Shown: in pieces, positions 49,851-59,545 of the stretch
Position numbering within the stretch: the first letter of the stretch is position 1
Layout: each line of letters starts with the position of its first letter
Origin: Synechococcus sp. WH 5701
Lineage (GTDB): Bacteria > Cyanobacteriota > Cyanobacteriia > PCC-6307 > Cyanobiaceae
NCBI RefSeq assembly: GCF_000153045.1
Contig: NZ_CH724159.1
Coordinates: forward strand, 662,216-726,215
DNA: 64,000 nt
Direction of reading: 5' to 3'
Notes under the pieces: generated by a model
Told to the model about the DNA's origin: nothing
The model's database searches: none
Seen by the model: only the letters and a program-made list of their open reading frames with translations
Translations under genes and position numbers: made by a program

Positions 49851-51374
49851 TCAGGGACGGCGCCACATCAGGCCATCGCGGCCCAGGAGGTTGTCGGCGG
49901 CGGCGGGGCCCCAGGTGCGGGCTTCGTAGGGGTGGACGGGCAGCTGCCAGGGGCTGTCCTCGATCAGCTCCAGCAACGGGGTGTACAGCCGCCAGGCGGC
50001 CTCCACCTCATCTCCGCGGGTGAAGAGAGTGGGATCCCCCAGCATGGCGTCGGCGAGCAGGCGCACGTAGCCCTCGTCGGACGGTTCCCCGAAGGATTCG
50101 TCGTAGGAGAAGTGCATGTCGACCGGACGGCTGCGCATCCCCGACCCCGGGGACTTCACTTCGAAGCGGAAACCGGCCCCTTCATCGGGCTGGATGCGCA
50201 GGATCAGCTGGTTGGCGGTGGGACTGCCGCCGGCGGCGTCGAACAGGTGCACCGGGGCCTCGCGGAAGGTGAGCACCACCTCGCTCATGCGCTTGGGCAG
50301 GCGTTTGCCGGTACGCAGATAGAAGGGCACGCCCTGCCAGCGCCAGTTGTCGATGAACAGCTTCATGGCTACATAGGTTTCCGTGGTGCTGTTGGGATTC
50401 ACACCGGGTTCCTGGCGGTAACCGGCCAGGGGGCTGCTGGCGGTGCCACCGGGGCCGTACTGGCCGCGGACACAGCAGTTCCAGGGTTCCAGCTCATCGG
50501 CCAGCCGCGCCGATTGCAGCACCTTGGCCTTCTCATTGCGGATCGCCTCCGGATCGAAGTGCCCCGGGGCTTCCATCGTGGTGAGGGCCAGCATCTGGGT
50601 GAGGTGGTTCTGCACCATGTCCCGCAGGGCGCCGGAGCTTTCGTAGTAACCCGCCCGCTCCTCCACACCCACGGTTTCTGCCGCGGTGATCTCGACGCTG
50701 GCGATGTAGTTCCGGTTCCAGATCGGTTCGAAAATCGTGTTGGCGAAGCGGAGAACGAGGATGTTCTGAACCGTTTCCTTGCCGAGGTAGTGATCGATGC
50801 GGAAGACCTGGCTCTCCTTGGCGCTGGCCTGCACGATCCGGTTGAGCTCCTGGGCACTGCCGTAGTCTCGGCCGAAGGGCTTTTCGATCACCACCCGGCT
50901 GCGCTCGGGGTCGTTCAGCAGCCCGGCCGCGGCAAGGGCGCTGCAGCCACTGCCGTAGAACTTGGGCGACACCGAGAGGTAGAAGGTGCGGTTGCTGCGC
51001 GTGGCCCGCTGGCAGTCGATCACCTCGAGCCGCTGGGCCAGTCGCACCAGGTGCTCGGGTTGCTGCAGATCCACCGGCTCGTAGAACAGGCTGGAGGCGA
51101 ATTGCTCCCAGGCCCCACGGTGCTCATTGACCAGGTCGCCGAGGCCTTCAGCCATGTGGCCCCGGAAGTCCTCATCGCTCCACGGGCGCCGGGCACAGCC
51201 CAGCACGGCGAACTCGGTGGGGAGCCGCCGTTGACGGAAGAGCTCGAAGAGTGCAGGCACCAGCTTGCGGTGGGTGAGATCTCCGCTTGCTCCGAAAATC
51301 ACCAGGCACTGGGGCGAAACCACGCGCTCCTGGCGCAGTCCGACCCTCAGAGGATTGGTGAGCGTGACGGTCAT
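49851..51374 (-). CDS. zwf: Glucose-6-phosphate dehydrogenase
   Basis: First enzyme of the oxidative pentose phosphate pathway, 507 residues. The NADP fold is LVIFGASGDLTHRKLVPALF, the active-site motif is RIDHYLGKETVQN (catalytic His), and EKPFGRDYGSAQELN binds nearby. In cyanobacteria Zwf is inactivated by thioredoxin in the light. It lies upstream of opcA. Confidence 0.97.
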   Translation of the reverse strand: MTVTLTNPLRVGLRQERVVSPQCLVIFGASGDLTHRKLVPALFELFRQRRLPTEFAVLGCARRPWSDEDFRGHMAEGLGDLVNEHRGAWEQFASSLFYEPVDLQQPEHLVRLAQRLEVIDCQRATRSNRTFYLSVSPKFYGSGCSALAAAGLLNDPERSRVVIEKPFGRDYGSAQELNRIVQASAKESQVFRIDHYLGKETVQNILVLRFANTIFEPIWNRNYIASVEITAAETVGVEERAGYYESSGALRDMVQNHLTQMLALTTMEAPGHFDPEAIRNEKAKVLQSARLADELEPWNCCVRGQYGPGGTASSPLAGYRQEPGVNPNSTTETYVAMKLFIDNWRWQGVPFYLRTGKRLPKRMSEVVLTFREAPVHLFDAAGGSPTANQLILRIQPDEGAGFRFEVKSPGSGMRSRPVDMHFSYDESFGEPSDEGYVRLLADAMLGDPTLFTRGDEVEAAWRLYTPLLELIEDSPWQLPVHPYEARTWGPAAADNLLGRDGLMWRRP

Positions 51375-51464
51375 GGAGTTGCGGCTGATGACACTGGTTT
51401 ACCCACGAAAGCGGGGAACACCCAGCAAAGGGCATGGGAGGGTCCCCTCTGTGCTGATTTCGGC

Positions 51465-51492
51465 AAAAAAAAGCCCGCCATGGAGGCGGGCT
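51465..51492 (-). terminator. Rho-independent terminator of petH
   Basis: On the minus strand the sequence reads AGCCCGCC-TCCAT-GGCGGGCT followed by a run of about eight T: an eight-pair stem with a five-base loop. It lies 39 bases after the petH stop. Confidence 0.92.
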
Positions 51493-51530
51493 GAAGCGGA
51501 ATGGAACAGGCCCAGGCCTGGGACCTCTGC

Positions 51531-52694
<1,164 letters not shown>

Positions 52695-52848
52695 TCAAAC
52701 TCCGGAAAACCGGGCCGATCATAGGCAATGTCTACGCTCTGCCCTCCCATGACCGTGGGCCTTTCCGCACCGGCAACCGATTGTTGCGGTTAGGTTTGGT
52801 CGCAGCTGGTTTGATCCGGCTTGCCACGAATCCGGCGTTTCCCCTCAC

Positions 52849-53409
52849 TTGGCGCAACTTTCGGTTCTGACGACCCCTTCCATCCAGGGCCTGCTCAGCA
52901 GCCAGGACGCCTGTTCACTGGACACGATCCAGCAGGACATGGAGCGACTGCCTCAGGGAGCGCGCCGCCTGGCAGTTCAGCTGCGTCTCGAGCTTCCCCC
53001 CCAGCAGATCTGGGCCGTGCTCACCGATTACGAGAACCTCAGCCGCTTCATCCCCAACCTCTCCATCTCCCGCCTGCTCTGGCGCCGGGGGAGCACCGTG
53101 GGCCTCGAGCAGGTGGGCTGTCAGCAGTTCTGCGGCCTGCGCTTCAGTGCCCGCGTCGAGCTGGAGCTGCGGGAGCATCACGACGACGGCCTGCTCAGCT
53201 TCAGCATGCGCCAGGGAGATTTCCGTCGTTTTGAGGGGGCCTGGCAGGTCAGCGGCGAACCCGGTGGGTCCCGGCTGCTCTACGAGCTCACCGTGCAGGG
53301 GCGCCAGGGTATGCCGATCGGGCTGATTGAGCAGCGGCTGCGCGAAGACCTGGCCGCCAACCTGCGCGCCGTGCAACGGGAAGCTCTGCGCCGCGCCAGC
53401 CAGGCCTGA
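52849..53409 (+). CDS. SRPBCC (START-like, cyclase/dehydrase) family protein
   Basis: Protein of 186 residues with a TTG start at 52849. It has the polyketide-cyclase-like fold LPPQQIWAVLTDYENLSRFIP, quoted in full at 20 or fewer as PPQQIWAVLTDYENLSRFIP; then LRFSARVELELREHHDD and a C-terminal helix LREDLAANLRAVQREALRR. Homologues in cyanobacteria are lipid- or ligand-binding proteins of unknown role. No catalytic residues can be named. Confidence 0.78.
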   Translation: MAQLSVLTTPSIQGLLSSQDACSLDTIQQDMERLPQGARRLAVQLRLELPPQQIWAVLTDYENLSRFIPNLSISRLLWRRGSTVGLEQVGCQQFCGLRFSARVELELREHHDDGLLSFSMRQGDFRRFEGAWQVSGEPGGSRLLYELTVQGRQGMPIGLIEQRLREDLAANLRAVQREALRRASQA

Positions 53410-53747
53410 GCGCAGAAGGCCAGGGTTCATTCACTGGATCCTCTGCAGGCACTCAAAGGCCGGGTCGATCGCCCCATTCAGCCGATACTTGATCCCTGTC
53501 ATGCCTCTAGGGTGAGGGCCTAATCAAAATAAATATGCAATTAATTTCAAAATTACCGTTTTGAATAAATTATTGTGAGAATCATTTACTCGATATTGAT
53601 TTTGCAACTATTTGATATTGTGATTTTAAAGAGAGGCTATCAGGATCAGGCAATCCCGGAAAATCTGGCTAGTTAGGTCTGGCTGTACGGGTATGACTTG
53701 CTCAAGCTTTAAGTGGCGAAACTTGGCGTTCTTGTGGTTGGTCGTGA
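53410..53747. other. Non-coding gap with AT-rich patch (53520-53640)
   Basis: 338 bases between the SRPBCC gene and tRNA-Glu. Bases about 53520-53640 are strikingly AT-rich compared with the whole window, with near repeats GATATTGATTTT and GATATTGTGATTTT. GTGAGAATCATTT at about 53574 has a loose resemblance to a Fur site. No ORF or tRNA is present there. It may be a remnant of foreign DNA at the tRNA gene or a non-coding RNA/promoter; I cannot decide. Confidence 0.6.
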
Positions 53748-53820
53748 TACCCCCAAGGGGATTCGAACCCCTGTCGCCTCCGTGAAAGGGAGGTGTCCTA
53801 GGCCTCTAGACGATGGGGGC
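53748..53820 (-). tRNA. trnE: tRNA-Glu (TTC)
   Basis: A 73-base cloverleaf on the minus strand: acceptor GCCCCCA/TGGGGGT, D stem GTCT/GGAC, anticodon stem CCTCC/GGAGG with loop CTTTCAC (anticodon TTC at 53784-53786), T stem AGGGG/CCCCT with TTCGAAT. The CCA end is not encoded. This tRNA also feeds tetrapyrrole synthesis through glutamyl-tRNA reductase. Confidence 0.97.
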
Positions 53821-53893
53821 GAGGCCACGGAATAGGAACGTTTTCAGGCGCCGCTTCCGATCCTTGGACGCTACGGGTCGGAGTGTCCCTTCG

Positions 53894-55084
53894 TCAAGGC
53901 GAAGCCTGGCTTGGGGAGTTCTGCCCAGACCACACCGGAACGGTGAAGTGGAAGCAGGCTCCTTCACCGGGCTCGGAGACCACCCAGATTCGTCCACCAT
54001 GCACTTCAACGATGCGGCGACAGACGGAGAGGCCCACCCCAAAGCCAGAGGTGGTTCCCGAGGTCTGAGGAAGCCGTACCCGCTCCAGGAAGATCCGCTC
54101 CTGCTCGCCGCGGGGAATTCCCGGACCTGTATCGCAGACACTCACCTGCACCCATTGGCTGGTGCGGTGCAACAGCGAGAGGGTCACCTCGCCACTATCC
54201 GGGGTGTATTTCAACGCGTTCTCCAGCAGGTTCAGAAGCACCTGGCGCATGCGCCGCTGATCGGCGAACACATCCGGCAGGTCGGCGGGGATGTCGGTGA
54301 TCAGGCGCAGCGTCCGCCCCACCCACAATTTCTCCAGCTCCAGGATCGCCTCCGCGGCCACCGGCGCCAGGTCCAGCCGCTGGGGGTTGAAGAGCGCTTC
54401 CCAACGGGTGGTGCCCACCTCCAGCAGATCTTTGGAGAGATGCTCGATGTCGTCGAGGCGGCGGTCGAGCACATCCCGGCAGCGGGTGTTGTTGATGTGC
54501 CCGAGCTGCAGGCTCTGCAAGGCCAGCTTGGCGGCGGTGAGGGGGGTGCGCAGTTCATGGGCCACCATGCGCAGCAGCCGCTCCTGCACCCTCAGGCGCT
54601 CGATCAGGGTTTCGTTCTCCTGACGCAGCACCAGCACCTGATCTTCCAGCTGCAGTTCCCGTTGGGAGCGGCTGCCATCCATTTCGGCGGGCCGCAGGCT
54701 CATGCCCAGATCGCTGACCATCTCCAGCTGCTGCCAGCGCGGAAGCCAGCCCTTCAGCTGATCCAGCACCGCATTCCCCGCCAGCACCTGGCGAGGGGGT
54801 GGCTCCAGTTTCACCAGGGCCGGGGTGGCCACCAGCCGGTGAAGCTCCAGCAGCTCAGGGCGCAGGGCCGGATTCGCCAGCTCCAGGGCCACATCGAAAC
54901 CGCAGTCACAGGTTTCGAGGTAGTTGAGCACCCCACCCAGATCTGCGGAAGCGAGATGGTGCGGGGCCGCCACCAGCAGCAGCTTGAGCGCCCGTCTCCT
55001 GGCCGGTAGGGGCCCGGGAGCAGTCGTGCCGGGGTCGGTTTTCCCCGCTTCAGGCACCTTGGCGGCAGGCGAGATCGTGGGCAT
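53894..55084 (-). CDS. sasA: Circadian sensor histidine kinase SasA
   Basis: Relays clock output from KaiC to RpaA. The 396-residue protein has an N-terminal KaiB-like thioredoxin-fold domain (about 33-120; [20 protein letters not shown]), a coiled linker, the HisKA domain with phospho-His176 in [20 protein letters not shown], and the HATPase domain ([45 protein letters not shown]). The ATG at 55084 is used. kai genes and rpaA are not in the window. Confidence 0.93.
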   Translation of the reverse strand: MPTISPAAKVPEAGKTDPGTTAPGPLPARRRALKLLLVAAPHHLASADLGGVLNYLETCDCGFDVALELANPALRPELLELHRLVATPALVKLEPPPRQVLAGNAVLDQLKGWLPRWQQLEMVSDLGMSLRPAEMDGSRSQRELQLEDQVLVLRQENETLIERLRVQERLLRMVAHELRTPLTAAKLALQSLQLGHINNTRCRDVLDRRLDDIEHLSKDLLEVGTTRWEALFNPQRLDLAPVAAEAILELEKLWVGRTLRLITDIPADLPDVFADQRRMRQVLLNLLENALKYTPDSGEVTLSLLHRTSQWVQVSVCDTGPGIPRGEQERIFLERVRLPQTSGTTSGFGVGLSVCRRIVEVHGGRIWVVSEPGEGACFHFTVPVWSGQNSPSQASP

Positions 55085-55165
55085 CACCCTATGGCGTCGA
55101 ACGCTGGGCCGAGAGCTGGCTATGACGTGACTGTGAACCGTCCCACTGAAAGCCTCCCTCCCCCC

Positions 55166-55747
55166 ATGACCCCATCCACGGAACGGGTGCCGCTGGATCC
55201 GTCAGGGCCGTCGCAGCGGGACCCCCAGGGAAGCCGCATCCAGCTGGACAGCAACCTGCGCCGCTGGTTCTCGCGCAACCTCGGCCTCTGGCGCTCACGA
55301 CGCCTCTATTTTTTCCGTGGCGAGGATGAGCCTTTGCGCCTCGACCTCCTGCTGCGGATCGAAACGTACGAGCAGCCGGTGGAGGGAGAGGCGGCCTACC
55401 GCTTCAGCTGGACGCCCGAGCAGGATTTCGGCTTCTATGCCCGCAAGCCCCAGTACCAGCGTGAGGGCAGCCTTGAGGCCTACCTCTGCGGTCACCAGCT
55501 GCGGCGCAGCCGTGGGTCTCTCGCGGACCATCCGATGCGCTCACAGATCCGCCAGGTGGATGAGCACCAACTGATCTTCGAGTCGCAGCACCAGGACTGG
55601 GACATCGAGCAGCACATCCGCCTGATCGATCGGGACCGCCTCAGGGCCTGTTCGATTTTCTCCTGGCGGGACGGCGAGCTTGGTGTCACTGAGACGCATC
55701 ATGAGATCCGTCTGGAGGGCCCCGGGGATCCGCTCCCTGCGGATTGA
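55166..55747 (+). CDS. Putative CpcS/CpeS-like phycobiliprotein lyase family protein
   Basis: From the ATG at 55166 there are 193 residues; GTG 55130 and ATG 55091 are alternatives, but the latter is only seven bases from sas[21 protein letters not shown] and a set of alternating strands ([45 protein letters not shown]) suggest the lipocalin fold of CpcS-type bilin lyases. The chromophore-binding residues cannot be confirmed, so the assignment is tentative. Confidence 0.55.
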   Translation: MTPSTERVPLDPSGPSQRDPQGSRIQLDSNLRRWFSRNLGLWRSRRLYFFRGEDEPLRLDLLLRIETYEQPVEGEAAYRFSWTPEQDFGFYARKPQYQREGSLEAYLCGHQLRRSRGSLADHPMRSQIRQVDEHQLIFESQHQDWDIEQHIRLIDRDRLRACSIFSWRDGELGVTETHHEIRLEGPGDPLPAD

Positions 55748-55780
55748 AGTTCGAGCCCCTGTGCATCAGCATGGGGCCTG

Positions 55781-56197
55781 ATGAACACGCTCTCCTTGCG
55801 CCTCACGCACTGCCTCCACCGACTCCTGTTGCTGGCTGCCGCACTGATCATTCCCGCCGTTGCAGGCGCCGCCCCCGCTCAGGCGGCACCCGCGAGCGAA
55901 AGCGAGATGTCGCTCTACACCAGAATTGCTTCTGTCAATGTCTGCATTGCCCGTGGCGCCGGAGTCGAGTTCGACAAGGCCGCGAGCATTGCCGGTGAAA
56001 CGATCGCCCAGCTGATCAAGGGCCAGCACGACGGTCAGATCAAGCAGGTGGGAACCAAAGCCCTCACCATCGAGGAGCTGCGACGCGGTTCGGTGAACTC
56101 CGCGGTGATCGGTGCCGTTGAGCTCTGTCCCAAGGAGGTGCCGCCGGATGTGGTCAAGAAGGTGAATGACGCCCTCAAGCAACAGGGCGGTAAGTAA
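55781..56197 (+). CDS. Small secreted protein, conserved in marine/freshwater Synechococcus
   Basis: Protein of 138 residues with a signal peptide ending near QAAPA (LLLLAAALIIPAVAGAAPAQ). The mature domain has two Cys (VNVCIARG and VELCPKEVP) that could form a disulfide, and a helical pattern (IAGETIAQLIKGQHDGQI). Homologues are sometimes labelled cAMP phosphodiesterase, but I see no catalytic motif to support that. Function unknown. Confidence 0.72.
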   Translation: MNTLSLRLTHCLHRLLLLAAALIIPAVAGAAPAQAAPASESEMSLYTRIASVNVCIARGAGVEFDKAASIAGETIAQLIKGQHDGQIKQVGTKALTIEELRRGSVNSAVIGAVELCPKEVPPDVVKKVNDALKQQGGK

Positions 56198-56203
56198 CCC
56201 CAG

Positions 56204-56222
56204 AGGCCAGCACCGCTGGCCT
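56204..56222 (+). terminator. Hairpin after the secreted-protein gene
   Basis: Perfect eight-pair stem AGGCCAGC/GCTGGCCT with loop ACC, seven bases after the stop codon. There is no T run, so it may be an RNA-stabilising hairpin rather than a true terminator. Confidence 0.5.
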
Positions 56223-56331
56223 GCAGCGGACGCATCCGGACACATCCGGCCCCACCTGCAGTTGCAGTTCAGGCGGCCCTGGTGGCTTTGCTGATGGCAT
56301 CCCTTCGGGGCTGTCCTCCAGCTTGATCACC

Positions 56332-56784
56332 ATGACCGTCTTCATCCGCCGGCTTCCCCTGCTGCTCGCCGCCGGGGCCTGTGGCCTTGCCGCCTTGCTG
56401 CCCGCCGCCGCCTCCGCCCAGGAGGCGTACCGGGGCTATCAGGGCTACCGGCTGCCAACGGATCGCTACCCGGTGTCAAGAAACGCCGGTTATGCCGTGA
56501 CTCCGGCCCGCAACTGGCCGCCTGCTCCCTATCAGGACTACAGCAGCCAGGTTCCCAGCGGCAGCAGCCCTTACGGCCAGCCGGCGCCCACCACCTGGGA
56601 GGAAGCCCAGGCCCTGCAGCAGCGCTGCTCGATCGGTCGGCTGGTGGGCGGAGTCATCGGCGGTGGCCTCGGCTATGCCGCCTCGCGCGATGACGGCCGC
56701 ACCTGGGCGGTGCCCCTGGGGGCCCTGCTCGGATCCCAGGTGGGCTGCAACGCCGGCCAGGGCCGTGGACCCCTGCCCTGGTGA
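56332..56784 (+). CDS. Secreted protein with glycine-zipper-like C-terminus
   Basis: From the ATG at 56332, 150 residues with a signal peptide (LPLLLAAGACGLAALLPAAASA). A Tyr/Pro-rich region follows (EAYRGYQGYRLPTDRYPV), then CSIGRLVGGVIGGGLGYAAS and WAVPLGALLGSQVGCNAG. The Gly-zipper spacing resembles glycine-zipper 2TM envelope proteins. Two Cys flank the zipper. Function unknown. Confidence 0.72.
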   Translation: MTVFIRRLPLLLAAGACGLAALLPAAASAQEAYRGYQGYRLPTDRYPVSRNAGYAVTPARNWPPAPYQDYSSQVPSGSSPYGQPAPTTWEEAQALQQRCSIGRLVGGVIGGGLGYAASRDDGRTWAVPLGALLGSQVGCNAGQGRGPLPW

Positions 56785-56824
56785 GCGGGGCGCCAGGATC
56801 AGGGGGCCTTCTCCCCCTGGCCTG

Positions 56825-59545
56825 ATGAGCGTCGTGCGGCTGGCCGACTACCGGCCCTTCCCCTACCGGCTTGAGCGCACTGACCTGACGGTGCGCCTTC
56901 TCGGTGAAGAGGCCCTGGTGGAGTCCACCCTGCTGTTTGTGCCCCTTGCCGCAGACGGCGATGGCAGCGAACCGCTGGTGCTGCGTGGTGAAGGTTTGGA
57001 GCTGCTTTCCCTCAGCCTCGATGGCCGGCCCCTGGCGCTCGACGAGATCCGGCGCGACGGCGATGCCTACATCCTCACGAGCACGCCCGCGCAGCCGTTT
57101 CGCCTGACGAGCGAAGTGCGCCTGCACCCCCGTGCCAACACCAGCCTCGAGGGTCTCTATGCCAGCGGCGGCATGGTGACCACCCAGTGTGAAGCGGAGG
57201 GGTTCCGCCGCATCACCCTCCATCCCGATCGCCCCGACGTGCTCAGCCTGTTCCGGGTGCGTATCGAGGCTGAGCGAGGCCCCTACCCCGTTCTTCTCTC
57301 CAACGGCAACTGCATCGAGCAGGGCTTGCTGCCAGCCCTGGCCGGTGAGGAGGAGCGTCACTTTGTGGTCTGGGACGATCCCTTCCCCAAGCCCTCCTAC
57401 CTGTTCGCCCTGGTGGCCGGGGTGCTCGAGGAGGTCCGCGACACGTTCACCACGGCCAGTGGCCGCATGGTGCAGCTGCGCCTGCATGTGGAGCCTGGCG
57501 ATGCGCCGTACACGGCCCATGCCATGCGCTCACTGCAGCGCTCGATGGCCTGGGATGAGAGCGTCTATGGGCTGGAGTACGACCTCGATGAGTACAACAT
57601 CGTGGCCGTGCGCCATTTCAACATGGGCGCGATGGAGAACAAGAGCCTCAACATCTTCAATTCCAAGTTGGTGCTCGCCGATGCCGCCACGGCCACCGAT
57701 GCCGAACTGGAGCGGATCGAGAGCGTGATCGCCCATGAGTATTTCCATAACTGGACGGGCAACCGCATCACCTGCCGCGACTGGTTCCAGCTTTCCCTCA
57801 AGGAGGGGCTCACCGTGTTCAGGGATCAGAGCTTCACGGCGGATCTGCATGCACCGGCGCTGAAGCGGATCGAGGATGTGGCGATGCTGCGCAACACCCA
57901 GTTCCGCGAAGATGCCGGCCCTACCGCCCACCCGGTGCAGCCGGATCACTACCAGGCGATTGACAACTTCTATACCACCACGATTTATGAGAAGGGTGCC
58001 GAGGTGATTCGTATGCTGCACACCCTTCTCGGCCCGCACACCTTCATGCGTGGCATGGCCATCTACGTGCAGCGCCATGACGGCACTGCCGCCACCTGTG
58101 ATGACTTTGTGCAGGCGATGCAGGATGCCGCCGCGACGGCCAGTGATGCCGGTAAGGCTGGAGTCAGCGACTTCAGTTTCGAGCAGTTCCGCCGCTGGTA
58201 TCACCAGGCGGGAACGCCACGGCTGAACCTGCAGCGCCACTGGGCTGAGGATCAGGGCCGCCTGTCGCTGACCATCCGCCAGCACACCCCGGCCACCCCT
58301 GGCCAGGCTGACAAGCAGCCGTTGGTGATCCCCCTGGCACTTGGCGCGGTGGACCAGGCTGGTGAGCCCCTGCTGCTGCAACGCTCAGGTGAAACCAGCT
58401 CCACCGCCGAGGCCGCCAGCCTCGAGCACACCTGGGGACCGCTCACGCGGCTGCTGGTGATCGATCAAGCCGAGCAGACCGTGGTGTTCGAGGGCTTCGA
58501 GCCCCACAGTCACCCGCCGGCCCTGTCCTTGCTGCGCCGCTTCTCTGCTCCTGTGCAGCTGGAGTTCGAGCGCACGCACGCCGAACTGCTGCATCTGCTC
58601 AGCAGCGATGGCGAGCCGGTGGCCCGTTGGGATGCCGGCCAGGAGCTGCTTCGGCAGGTTGTGCTCCGCCGCGCCGGAGGAGTTGCGGATGAGGCCCTCG
58701 AGGATGGGCTGGTGGCCGCCTTCGAGCGGATCCTGCTGGAGGGAACCCTCAGCGACGGCAACCGCTGCGCCCTGTTGACTCTGCCGGGGCTGGCCGAACT
58801 CGAAGCGGCCAGCGCTCAGCCGGATCCCCCGGCGCTGTACGTGGCGAACAGGGCCCTGCAGACCCGCTTCGGCGAAGCCCTGGCTGAACCCCTGGCTGAT
58901 TGCCTCGAGCGCTGCCGTCCCCAGTGGGGCCTGCCGTGGCCCGAGGGGGTCGGCGATCGCCAGCTCACAGGACTGGTCTGGGCCTGGCGCGCCGCTGCTG
59001 GCGATGGGGCAGTGATGGCTGAAGCAGCCGCCGCGGTGGACGGACCCTCGATGACCCTGGCGCGGGCCGGGTTGCGGGCGTTGCAGCCTCTTGCGGGCAG
59101 CGAGCGGGAGCGGGCGATGGCTTCCTTCTACGAGCGCTGGCAGGAGAAGCCGGTGATCCTCGATGCCTGGTTCAGCCTGGAGGCCTCCGCCCCCTTCCCC
59201 GATGGGCTCGAGCGGGTGGAGGCACTGCTGGCTCATCCCCGCTACGACCCGGCGGCTCCGAACTCTGTGCGGGCGGTACTTGGTGGCCTGGTGGCCAACA
59301 CACCGGTGTTTCATGCCGCTGATGGCAGCGGCTACCGCTTCATGGCCGATCAGATCGCCCGGCTCGACCAGCGCAATCCGATCACCGCCTCACGGATGGC
59401 CAAGGTGTTCAGCCGCTGGCAGAGCTATGCCCCCGAGCGGGGCGAGCGGATGCGGGAGGCGATGGAGCAGCTCTCGGCCACCGGGCTCTCGGCCAACACC
59501 CGGGAGGTGCTGGATCAGAGCCTGGGGCGGGAGCTGCGGGGATAG
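56825..59545 (+). CDS. pepN: Aminopeptidase N (M1 family)
   Basis: Zinc exopeptidase of 906 residues from the ATG at 56825. The substrate-binding GAMEN motif is at 268-272 (NMGAMENKSLNIF). The zinc site is HEYFH (304-308) with the third ligand Glu327 in LSLKEGLTVFRDQSF. The order and C-terminal DUF3458-type domain match E. coli PepN. Its end is convergent with and overlaps the next gene by 31 bases. Confidence 0.94.
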   Translation: MSVVRLADYRPFPYRLERTDLTVRLLGEEALVESTLLFVPLAADGDGSEPLVLRGEGLELLSLSLDGRPLALDEIRRDGDAYILTSTPAQPFRLTSEVRLHPRANTSLEGLYASGGMVTTQCEAEGFRRITLHPDRPDVLSLFRVRIEAERGPYPVLLSNGNCIEQGLLPALAGEEERHFVVWDDPFPKPSYLFALVAGVLEEVRDTFTTASGRMVQLRLHVEPGDAPYTAHAMRSLQRSMAWDESVYGLEYDLDEYNIVAVRHFNMGAMENKSLNIFNSKLVLADAATATDAELERIESVIAHEYFHNWTGNRITCRDWFQLSLKEGLTVFRDQSFTADLHAPALKRIEDVAMLRNTQFREDAGPTAHPVQPDHYQAIDNFYTTTIYEKGAEVIRMLHTLLGPHTFMRGMAIYVQRHDGTAATCDDFVQAMQDAAATASDAGKAGVSDFSFEQFRRWYHQAGTPRLNLQRHWAEDQGRLSLTIRQHTPATPGQADKQPLVIPLALGAVDQAGEPLLLQRSGETSSTAEAASLEHTWGPLTRLLVIDQAEQTVVFEGFEPHSHPPALSLLRRFSAPVQLEFERTHAELLHLLSSDGEPVARWDAGQELLRQVVLRRAGGVADEALEDGLVAAFERILLEGTLSDGNRCALLTLPGLAELEAASAQPDPPALYVANRALQTRFGEALAEPLADCLERCRPQWGLPWPEGVGDRQLTGLVWAWRAAAGDGAVMAEAAAAVDGPSMTLARAGLRALQPLAGSERERAMASFYERWQEKPVILDAWFSLEASAPFPDGLERVEALLAHPRYDPAAPNSVRAVLGGLVANTPVFHAADGSGYRFMADQIARLDQRNPITASRMAKVFSRWQSYAPERGERMREAMEQLSATGLSANTREVLDQSLGRELRG

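Noticed and set aside
49818-51494. 558-codon open frame on the plus strand opposite zwf
   Set aside because: Shadow of zwf with no family motifs; long open antisense frames are expected at this GC content.
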